Made by a program: the position numbers and the translations under genes
DNA from: a virus
Length of the DNA stretch: 37,196 bases
Reading direction: 5' to 3' (one strand)
Virus record (IMG/VR): IMGVR_UViG_3300009505_000034
Coordinates: 1-37,196 of that record
The notes under the pieces: model-generated
The model's database searches: none
Told to the model about the DNA's origin: nothing
The model's input: only the letters and a program-made list of their open reading frames with translations
Part shown: in pieces, positions 1-4,877 of the stretch
Position numbering within the stretch: position 1 is the first letter of the stretch
How the letters are laid out: each line of letters starts with the position of its first letter

Positions 1-27
1 ACGATACGGATCATATGTAAAGCACAT

Positions 28-104
28 TGCCTGGTAGTTCAATTGGATAGAACAACAGACTTCTAATCTGTAGGTTGAGAGTTCGAGCCTCTCCCAGGTA
101 ACCA
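28..104 (+). tRNA. tRNA-Arg (anticodon UCU), CCA encoded
   Basis: Full cloverleaf. The acceptor 28-34 pairs with 94-100 (7 bp, one G-U). The D stem is 37-40/50-53. The anticodon stem is 55-59/67-71 with a 7-nt loop that has U33 and anticodon TCT at 62-64. The T stem is 77-81/89-93 with loop TTCGAGC. The discriminator A101 is followed by encoded CCA 102-104. It reads AGA codons, which are very common in the phage genes here, so it probably supplements the host tRNA pool during infection. It stands alone, about 325 nt before the first early gene. Confidence 0.96.
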
Positions 105-126
105 AAATTACCCTTGTTAAATTGAT

Positions 127-154
127 CCAGGTAATACTTACATGTGTTACCTGG
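127..154 (+). other. 11-bp hairpin after the tRNA, repeating its acceptor sequence
   Basis: Positions 127-137 can pair with 144-154 (11 bp with one G-U, 6-nt loop). The arms repeat the tRNA acceptor ends: CCAGGTAA recurs from the tRNA 3' side and CCTGGTAG from its 5' side. There is no T tract behind it, so it is not a standard terminator. It may be a 3'-end processing or stabilising hairpin, or the remnant of a second tRNA. Confidence 0.5.
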
Positions 155-332
155 TAGCACGAACCCTTACCCAATTCATAGTAATTACCCCCCAAAAAAA
201 ATCTCGGGCGGACGAAATAGTGCGAAAATCGTGCGTGATTTACTATCGTGCAAAAAGTTTTTTAAAGTTTTTTTCCTAGCGTTTACAGGTTGTACAGAGG
301 TATTTACTAAAAAAAGTGTTATTCACATTTGG

Positions 333-360
333 TTGTTAATAAAAAAGGTTGTTATATTTG
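333..360 (+). promoter_or_regulatory. Bacteroidota-type promoter for the early operon
   Basis: TATATTTG at 353-360 fits the TAnnTTTG -7 box of Bacteroidota. A TTG at 333-335 lies 17 nt upstream, and an alternative TTTG lies at 328-331. Transcription would start near 366, giving a leader of about 60 nt before the gene at 430 with a small hairpin (374-378/384-388). The box alone is common by chance; the call rests on its place in the gene-free stretch 105-429, directly ahead of a co-directional gene block. A DnaA-box-like TTATTCACA (319-327) and two ATCGTGC copies (228-234, 245-251) lie just upstream. Confidence 0.6.
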
Positions 361-429
361 TACCATCGTTCAACGAGTATGACACTCGAAACGCTTATTA
401 ACTGAATATCAATTATTTAAACTGAAATT

Positions 430-675
430 ATGAATTACTTAAGTACAGAACTGCAAACAGAATACCTTCCAAACTTCATAGGTATCAATGTCCACAACGC
501 TAGAATATCATACAGTAATTGGGGCGAGCATGGTGTTGATTTCAACTACTACAAAGATCCTTCTGATCCATTCAATCAACTATTTCAAGAAGATTTACAT
601 AAGCCTTTTGCAGGCGGTACAGAATTTACTAGCAAAAAAGAAGCCTTAAGATTTATTAACTCTGTAAACCAATAA
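430..675 (+). CDS. Early protein of unknown function, 81 aa
   Basis: First gene of the rightward early block, about 60 nt behind the predicted promoter. The 81-aa product is soluble and rich in aromatic residues and Asn (YSNWGEHGVDFNYY). It ends in a helical stretch that looks like a compact domain (SKKEALRFINSVNQ). I recognise no family. There is no Shine-Dalgarno sequence; the ATG is preceded by the motif ATTTAAACT at 415-423, which recurs before three later early genes. By position it is probably a host-takeover or regulatory factor, but nothing in the sequence proves that. Confidence 0.8.
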   Translation: MNYLSTELQTEYLPNFIGINVHNARISYSNWGEHGVDFNYYKDPSDPFNQLFQEDLHKPFAGGTEFTSKKEALRFINSVNQ

Positions 676-678
676 GCC

Positions 679-747
679 ATGATCTTAATAGCAATCGCAT
701 TACCAATCGGATTAGCCGCAGCCTTCTTAAGAAGCAACAATTATTAA
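679..747 (+). CDS. Possible 22-aa hydrophobic peptide
   Basis: An ATG 3 nt after the previous stop opens a 22-codon frame. It is almost entirely hydrophobic for 15 residues (MILIAIALPIGLAAAF) and ends LRSNNY, as expected of a single-span membrane peptide with a charged tail. It fills the gap before the gene at 784 and is in operon orientation. Its shortness means it could be chance. There is no recognisable ribosome binding site. Confidence 0.4.
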   Translation: MILIAIALPIGLAAAFLRSNNY

Positions 748-783
748 CTACCAATTTAATTTAAACTATTCAATATTATTATT

Positions 784-1059
784 ATGACAAATTCAAATTA
801 CAACACCACAGCAAGATTCGACAGACATTCAAACTTCAATCCAATGATGATGTCTTTCATTCAAACAACGATCAACAACTTACGTAACGGAGGCTTCAGA
901 GCATCTGACCTGGTTAACTCTCTTTACGGAATCTACGATGGTTATTACTACACGAACCTTAGAGCAGAAGCAGATCGTTTATATTCTCATGATATTTTCA
1001 TGCTTAGAGATCTACATGCAATAGCAGACACCCTGGACAACATTACAGCCCAGGCTTAA
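784..1059 (+). CDS. Early protein of unknown function, 91 aa
   Basis: Mainly helical 91-aa protein with a disordered Asn-rich N terminus followed by helices (MMMSFIQTTINNLRNGG, DLHAIADTLDNITAQA). I recognise no family. The leader carries ATTTAAACT at 759-767. The stop codon TAA (1057-1059) is immediately followed by the hammerhead ribozyme at 1060. A ribosome finishing this gene would therefore sit on the 5' part of the ribozyme, and the mRNA 3' end of this segment would be made by ribozyme cleavage. Confidence 0.82.
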   Translation: MTNSNYNTTARFDRHSNFNPMMMSFIQTTINNLRNGGFRASDLVNSLYGIYDGYYYTNLRAEADRLYSHDIFMLRDLHAIADTLDNITAQA

Positions 1060-1113
1060 GATCACTGATGAGCCTGTGAGATCCAGGCGAAACTTCCTCC
1101 GGGAAGTCTGATT
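1060..1113 (+). ncRNA. Type I hammerhead ribozyme, copy 1
   Basis: All core elements are present: CTGATGA (1065-1071), GAA (1089-1091), and the A15.1-U16.1 pair (1092-1107) followed by C17 at 1108, the predicted cleavage site. Stem I is 1060-1064/1109-1113 (5 bp, one G-U, open end, hence type I). Stem II is 1072-1076/1084-1088 with loop TGAGATC. Stem III is 1092-1097/1102-1107 with loop TCCG. Cleavage after 1108 leaves a 28-nt leader before the ATG at 1137. Stem II and its loop match copy 2 exactly, while stems I and III differ but remain paired, which is strong support for the fold. Confidence 0.94.
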
Positions 1114-1136
1114 AATACTAATTTAAACTAAGCAAT

Positions 1137-1472
1137 ATGAATACTGCAACAATTAAAAATGAATTAAAAGAGTACCTAAATGATTTTGTCGCTGACAACA
1201 ACGATGTTAAATGGAATAGCGAAGACAACGATTTACACCAGGAGGCATTTAACCAGGACTATTATTTAATTGGTTACTACAATTGTAATCAATGGCTAGA
1301 GAGTCACGACATCAATATTTTTGATGGTCTCAACTTTGTGCAAGATTACGAAAGAGAGAATTTTGGTGCTGAATCTGTTAGATCTTATCAAGATTCTGAA
1401 GCCCTGGTAAACATGATTACTTACATAATAGGCGAAGAAATAGTAAACGAATTATACACACAAACAATTTAA
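1137..1472 (+). CDS. Highly acidic early protein, 111 aa
   Basis: The 111-aa product has about 22 Asp/Glu against 5 Lys/Arg, spread over its whole length, with many aromatic residues (DYYLIGYYNCNQWLE). This composition resembles phage DNA-mimic and anti-restriction proteins such as ArdA, but I see no diagnostic motif, so that is only a possibility. It is the first gene downstream of hammerhead copy 1; after cleavage its mRNA would begin 28 nt upstream. The ATTTAAACT motif lies at 1121-1129. Confidence 0.82.
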   Translation: MNTATIKNELKEYLNDFVADNNDVKWNSEDNDLHQEAFNQDYYLIGYYNCNQWLESHDINIFDGLNFVQDYERENFGAESVRSYQDSEALVNMITYIIGEEIVNELYTQTI

Positions 1473-1482
1473 ACTCAACAAT

Positions 1483-1740
1483 ATGAAAAACAATAAAATA
1501 TTACAGGAACACAGTACAGGAGACCTAATGGCAGAACTAAAGTCAAGAGGAAAATTTATAGACAATCTTTGGACAACACAAGATGTATTTGGAAGGTATG
1601 ATTGTACTGAAGCCGAAGCACAAGAAGTGCTATACGATGCACTAACCAACGATTCAACAATGGAGCAGATTTGGTTTGCTATAGACTTGGCTGCATACGA
1701 TAATGAATTAACTGAAAGAGAGGAGGCTAACAATGGATAG
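1483..1740 (+). CDS. Conserved-type small phage protein, 85 aa
   Basis: An acidic helical 85-aa protein with the segments STGDLMAELKSRG, DCTEAEAQEVLYDAL and TMEQIWFAIDLAAYD. This looks like a small protein type often seen in phages of marine bacteria and Bacteroidota, but no function is known to me. It starts 10 nt after the previous stop, with ATTTAAACT at 1467-1475. Its last codons carry AGGAGG (1721-1726), which serves as ribosome binding site for the overlapping next gene. Confidence 0.85.
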   Translation: MKNNKILQEHSTGDLMAELKSRGKFIDNLWTTQDVFGRYDCTEAEAQEVLYDALTNDSTMEQIWFAIDLAAYDNELTEREEANNG

Positions 1741-2050
1741 TATTAATATAATTACAGCAAATGATTATTATAACGGATTGATAGCAGAATACATGGATAT
1801 GATTTTTGATGATAACGACAAGTCAATGATGATAGTAAAAACCCCACAAGGTAATGATATCATATACCTTGATGAACTTAAATACCACACCTCTTGGGAT
1901 TGGCTCATGCCTGTAGTAGGAAAAATAAGTCGAGATGAAAGGTTTCTTGATAACGAATACAGAGAGACCCTATTGGATGTCGTTCCTTATGGACGTATTC
2001 AAGATGTCGTAGATGCAGTAGCAAATTTCATTCTACACGTAAAAAAATAA
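1733..2050 (+). CDS. Early protein of unknown function, 105 aa
   Basis: The ATG overlaps the end of the previous gene by 8 nt and has a rare good Shine-Dalgarno sequence, AGGAGG, 6 nt upstream at 1721-1726. The 105-aa product has the stretch YHTSWDWLMPVVGKI, of a kind common in small uncharacterised phage proteins, and a C-terminal amphipathic helix. The function is unknown. Its stop TAA (2048-2050) lies 1 nt before hammerhead copy 2, the same arrangement as at 1059/1060. Confidence 0.85.
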   Translation: MDSINIITANDYYNGLIAEYMDMIFDDNDKSMMIVKTPQGNDIIYLDELKYHTSWDWLMPVVGKISRDERFLDNEYRETLLDVVPYGRIQDVVDAVANFILHVKK

Positions 2051-2051
2051 A

Positions 2052-2103
2052 ACAAACTGACGAGCCTGTGAGATCCAGGCGAAACGCTGAGAAGCGTCTT
2101 TGT
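2052..2103 (+). ncRNA. Type I hammerhead ribozyme, copy 2
   Basis: The core is complete: CTGACGA (2057-2063), GAA (2081-2083), A15.1-U16.1 (2084-2097) and C17 at 2098, the predicted cleavage site. Stem I is 2052-2056/2099-2103 (5 bp, open end). Stem II is 2064-2068/2076-2080 with loop TGAGATC. Stem III is 2084-2088/2093-2097 capped by the GNRA-type loop GAGA. Compared with copy 1, stems I and III have different bases but keep pairing, and N7 changes from T to C, which the consensus allows. Cleavage leaves a 25-nt leader before the ATG at 2124. Confidence 0.95.
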
Positions 2104-2123
2104 ATAACTAAAAAACAATTACA

Positions 2124-2555
2124 ATGCAGACTATTGAAAACCTTAATGCGATTATCAAATTAAACAAAGCCTTAAAAAACCACGATTGGTATTACGAAAG
2201 ATCAGAAGATCCTAGAGTATATAGAAATGGTAGATCACAACGTAACGAGTTAAATATTCTTATGACTGCTATAGGTAATAAGTCTCTTGCTCTCTCCCTA
2301 TACAATAAAGCATGTCCTTGGATTGAGATCATTGAATCTGATGAGGTCACCCCGGATCGTTTCAGCATGAGAGAACAAGCACAGGAATTAATAGACAATG
2401 GAGACTCTACAGAAAAAGCAGAGGGATTTGGAATGATGAGAGTTTTGGATGCGATTATGGATGCTATTGAATATGAAGCAGACAAAGAAGAGGAGCAGCC
2501 AACAGACAGCGATTGTCTTGATCAGATTTACGCAATCTTAAACACCTCAGTATAA
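2124..2555 (+). CDS. Early protein of unknown function, 143 aa
   Basis: First gene of the transcript segment downstream of hammerhead copy 2. The 143-aa protein has a basic N-terminal third (HDWYYERSEDPRVYRNG) and a strongly acidic C-terminal third (EYEADKEEEQPTDSDCLD), both probably helical. No family is recognised. The stop codon TAA shares its last A with the ATG of the next gene at 2555, so the two are probably translationally coupled. Confidence 0.83.
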   Translation: MQTIENLNAIIKLNKALKNHDWYYERSEDPRVYRNGRSQRNELNILMTAIGNKSLALSLYNKACPWIEIIESDEVTPDRFSMREQAQELIDNGDSTEKAEGFGMMRVLDAIMDAIEYEADKEEEQPTDSDCLDQIYAILNTSV

Positions 2556-2863
2556 TGGAAACTTTAAATATTATTAGACAACAGGTAACTACTAGAGGCG
2601 GAGGTATAGAAATATGCCTAGAAAATCAGGGTTATCCAGGAGAAAAAATGACAGCCTACCAAAACTATTTAGGAGGTGGAATTTTAGGTAGAATTGGTAA
2701 CGATTGTACAATTAAAAATTGGGATGAGTCTAAACACCTGGTAGATCTCGCAGACAGTTTAGCAAAGATCATGCACAGGATGACAGCACCAATTTATTTA
2801 CAAGGTGAGGAACTTGAGCAAACATATAGTCAAAATCAATCTATGCCAATAAGTGCATACTAA
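2555..2863 (+). CDS. Early protein of unknown function, 102 aa
   Basis: The start codon overlaps the preceding stop by one base. The 102-aa product is Gly-rich in its centre (YLGGGILGRIGND) and seems to form a mixed alpha/beta domain with a central helix (HLVDLADSLAKIMHRM). No motif or family is recognised. It belongs to the same operon segment as the gene at 2124. Confidence 0.8.
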   Translation: METLNIIRQQVTTRGGGIEICLENQGYPGEKMTAYQNYLGGGILGRIGNDCTIKNWDESKHLVDLADSLAKIMHRMTAPIYLQGEELEQTYSQNQSMPISAY

Positions 2864-2874
2864 AATCAAAAACA

Positions 2875-3021
2875 ATGGCAGTTATAACAAGTAAAAAACT
2901 AACAGAAGTCCAGGATCAATTAATAGATCTTGGATGGGAGACACAGAGAATGTCATCCTCAGGAATAGAATCCTATAATAAATTATGTAGAATATTTAAT
3001 GTTGAAGAAGTAGAATTATGA
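2875..3021 (+). CDS. Small early protein, 48 aa
   Basis: A 48-aa frame from ATG 2875 to TGA 3021, starting 11 nt after the previous stop and overlapping the next gene by 4 nt (ATGA at 3018-3021), typical of a coupled operon. The product MAVITSKKLTEVQDQ... looks like one helix plus a short C-terminal strand and is acidic at its end (NVEEVEL). No family is recognised. Spacing and overlap are the main evidence that it is translated. Confidence 0.7.
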   Translation: MAVITSKKLTEVQDQLIDLGWETQRMSSSGIESYNKLCRIFNVEEVEL

Positions 3022-3383
3022 AACAAGAACAAGAGCAAGTATTTTACAGCGTAACGAAAGCAGTGATCTACGGACAGTTAATGCTTGAAGCGTTAGACGA
3101 TATTAAGGAACTATCAATTTTCAAGCACTCCTTAAAGCATAAGGTGAACCAGGTAGAAAAGGAATTGGAAAAGGAATTGGAAAAGTATATTAATCTGTTC
3201 GCTGAAAACGATGAGCAGTTTTATATGAATATCCAAAACCATATAGACAATTTAGTAACTAAACTTTCAATGCTAGGAGTCGAAGAACTTCCATTGGTAG
3301 CGAAGATCATTGATGAATACATTAACGATAAGGAACATTGGAAAGAGAACTTAACAATACAATTCAAACAATTAAATTCATAA
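3018..3383 (+). CDS. Coiled-coil early protein, 121 aa
   Basis: Almost wholly helical 121-aa protein. Residues about 38-60 are a heptad-rich coiled coil (VEKELEKELEKY) encoded by a tandem 12-bp repeat (GGAATTGGAAAA at 3161-3172 and 3173-3184), so the coil has probably grown by repeat slippage. It overlaps the previous gene by 4 nt (ATGA). The function is unknown; a dimerising adaptor or inhibitor would fit but is not shown. Confidence 0.8.
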   Translation: MKQEQEQVFYSVTKAVIYGQLMLEALDDIKELSIFKHSLKHKVNQVEKELEKELEKYINLFAENDEQFYMNIQNHIDNLVTKLSMLGVEELPLVAKIIDEYINDKEHWKENLTIQFKQLNS

Positions 3384-3385
3384 GC

Positions 3386-3622
3386 ATGGGAACCAATATT
3401 AAAATGGGAAAGTTTATAAAAACGAATGTCCTTGACACGATCTCCAGGAAATATAAATATGATCCGGATCGATCTCTTGTTTATTTAAAAGAGATAACAG
3501 CACAACTTCTAGAGGTTCAAGCCCTGGTAGATGAAACGACAGTGTACATGAATGATGTACTTGACATTAAAGAAAGAATACTAGCACAAGAATTTTTAAC
3601 AAGACAAGGGGATGAGCAGTAA
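3386..3622 (+). CDS. Small early protein, 78 aa
   Basis: I chose ATG 3386, 2 nt after the preceding stop. The frame is open to 3338, but that would overlap the previous gene by 46 nt. The 78-aa product has a basic start (MGTNIKMGKFIKTN) and two helices (SLVYLKEITAQLLEVQALV and VLDIKERILAQEFL). No family is recognised. The next small gene overlaps its end by 11 nt. Confidence 0.7.
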   Translation: MGTNIKMGKFIKTNVLDTISRKYKYDPDRSLVYLKEITAQLLEVQALVDETTVYMNDVLDIKERILAQEFLTRQGDEQ

Positions 3623-3785
3623 AGAAGATCAAGAGTTAAAAGCACAAATAAAAGAGATGTTTCCTAAAGGAACAAGTGAGCAATTTATAAATAATATGTT
3701 TCACAGTTTAAGAGGTAAAAAAATGATATGGGATACTTTTTCTATGAACGATAGTAAAAATATAACAAAGAAGTTCACAGATTAA
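3612..3785 (+). CDS. Small early protein, 57 aa
   Basis: A 57-aa frame, ATG 3612 to TAA 3785, overlapping the previous gene by 11 nt. The product starts with an acidic helix (MSSKEDQELKAQIKEMF) and ends with a basic tail (KNITKKFTD). No family is recognised. Codon use (AAA, AGA, ATA) matches its neighbours. It is the last gene before the leader region of the DnaA-like gene. Confidence 0.65.
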   Translation: MSSKEDQELKAQIKEMFPKGTSEQFINNMFHSLRGKKMIWDTFSMNDSKNITKKFTD

Positions 3786-3793
3786 ATATAAAT

Positions 3794-3821
3794 AATGCTT
3801 AATTTAGCATTGTCAGACGAT
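3794..3821 (+). other. Leader hairpin and 12-bp repeat before the DnaA-like gene
   Basis: AATGCT (3794-3799) pairs with AGCATT (3806-3811). Next to it, TTGTCAGACGAT (3810-3821) recurs identically at 14141-14152 beside the end of the late operon. A 16-codon frame (3795-3845, MLNLALSDDERKLKIN) also runs through this leader and could be a leader peptide. A regulatory or protein-binding role for the region is inferred only. Confidence 0.35.
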
Positions 3822-3852
3822 GAACGAAAGTTAAAAATTAATTAATACTCAA

Positions 3853-4422
3853 ATGAAAAAAGATATGACCACAGTAAACCACGATATAGATATTATTTGC
3901 GATGCAGTAGCAGTAGTAACTAAAGCAGATCCGCACGCTAAAGATAGAGCAAGAGAAAATGTTGATGCCAGGAGAATTGTTTATAAAATATGTAGAGAGA
4001 TGTTGAACCTTACTTATATAAGGATATCAAAATATTTCAACAACAATCACGCTACAGTATTGCATGGTCTTAAACATTTTGATGCTTTATTTGAAACTGA
4101 TAAGGAATTTAGAAGGAATTACAATGCAGTGATGCAAGTAATATCTAGTGTAGAATTTGATAGCAACATCATTGACAGTCAAGATATCCTTGTCGATTTT
4201 GTAAACTTAAAAACAGAGTCAATGGATATTAAACAAAAATATGAGATGCTGTTAAGATCCCTACATTTTAAAGTTACAGATAAAGTAGACGAGTTGCTTT
4301 CCCCAATCGATAATGAATTGTTACATAAGATAATTCAAGACGACAACTGTTCAAAGGATTTACAGCGTACTATTGGTAAAGTCTTGCAAGTAAAAGTAAA
4401 AAACATTATCTTAACACCCTAG
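3853..4422 (+). CDS. Stand-alone DnaA domain IV-like DNA-binding protein, 189 aa
   Basis: Residues about 35-78 match the C-terminal DNA-binding domain of the bacterial initiator DnaA: a helix (ARRIVYKICREM), a second helix (YIRISKYF) and the signature-like recognition helix NNHATVLHGLKHF, where DnaA has RDHTTVLHA. There is no AAA+ ATPase domain; the remaining 110 residues are helical and unassigned. Known DnaA domain IV binds DnaA boxes, so this protein could direct phage replication, compete with host DnaA, or act as a repressor. It follows a leader hairpin and is followed by a structured RNA region. Its stop codon lies inside the hairpin 4419-4425/4431-4437. Confidence 0.8.
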   Translation: MKKDMTTVNHDIDIICDAVAVVTKADPHAKDRARENVDARRIVYKICREMLNLTYIRISKYFNNNHATVLHGLKHFDALFETDKEFRRNYNAVMQVISSVEFDSNIIDSQDILVDFVNLKTESMDIKQKYEMLLRSLHFKVTDKVDELLSPIDNELLHKIIQDDNCSKDLQRTIGKVLQVKVKNIILTP

Positions 4423-4446
4423 TTATCATTTAACTAGCGTACAAGT

Positions 4447-4547
4447 CTGATTACATAGATGTAGTCGGCACATAGAAATACGATTGTAAACAAAATAAAG
4501 ATGATCGGGTCATAAGAAATCCTATGTCTGTCAACTTACAATTGTAT
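4447..4547 (+). ncRNA. Unclassified structured RNA region with a possible pseudoknot
   Basis: Three helices can be drawn. Hairpin P1 is 4447-4454/4461-4468 (8 bp, two G-U). A 12-bp helix is 4478-4489/4536-4547 (one G-U). CTATGT at 4522-4527 can pair with ACATAG at 4470-4475, or with a second copy at 4453-4458 in the P1 loop. The last pairing crosses the 12-bp helix, which makes a pseudoknot. A small hairpin is 4501-4504/4510-4513. It occupies most of the 143-nt gap between the DnaA-like gene and the gene at 4566 and has no open frame of note. It could be a cis-regulatory leader, a small RNA, a ribozyme of a rarer class, or origin DNA. Confidence 0.5.
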
Positions 4548-4565
4548 CATTATTAACTAAACAAA

Positions 4566-4823
4566 ATGAGAAATAAGAAGAAACAACCAAGGAGGCAAAG
4601 ATCGCAAGACATCTTTAGAAAAAAAGCACACGCATTACTTCAAATTCCGGAAATACCAACTACAGAGGTATGTCAGTATATCTACGGAACCAAAGCCAAG
4701 AAGAGTACATTAAACCAAAAGAAAACAGGAGCATCTCCCCTATTTTTTGAGGAGTCATGCAAGATTATAGAATACTATAGTCTTGTAGCCGATAAGATAG
4801 ATGAGATCATCGATGACGATTAG
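4566..4823 (+). CDS. Small basic protein, possible DNA-binding regulator, 85 aa
   Basis: 85 aa with a strongly basic N terminus (MRNKKKQPRRQRSQ) and an acidic end (KIDEIIDDD). The middle (TTEVCQYIYGTKAKKSTL) could be a small helix-turn-helix, but I see no firm family match. It lies behind the structured RNA region, which may be its 5' leader, and 54 nt ahead of a tyrosine recombinase. An excisionase or regulator role is possible but unproven. Confidence 0.7.
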   Translation: MRNKKKQPRRQRSQDIFRKKAHALLQIPEIPTTEVCQYIYGTKAKKSTLNQKKTGASPLFFEESCKIIEYYSLVADKIDEIIDDD

Positions 4824-4877
4824 ATAACTCTAGTTAGTTCTATAACCCACATAACACAATTTTAAAAAAACCTTTCT

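Noticed and set aside
144-401. 85-codon open frame across the region behind the tRNA
   Set aside because: It runs through the hairpin, the promoter boxes and the leader of the gene at 430, and its composition (Lys/Phe runs, no domain pattern) looks like translated AT-rich non-coding DNA.
2338-2395. CTGATGAG inside the gene at 2124-2555, resembling the start of a hammerhead core
   Set aside because: No GAAA follows at the right distance and no stem II can be drawn; the bases are ordinary codons of that gene.
1452-2485. Minus-strand open frames at 1452-1733 and 2192-2485
   Set aside because: They lie opposite real, overlapping operon genes and read as Ser/Leu/Ile-rich shadows without domain patterns.
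4447-4547. Pistol ribozyme
   Set aside because: Hairpin-loop pairing and an A-rich joint look similar, but the AAGCG-like segment and the G-U cleavage site of the pistol consensus are absent and the third hairpin is in the wrong place.
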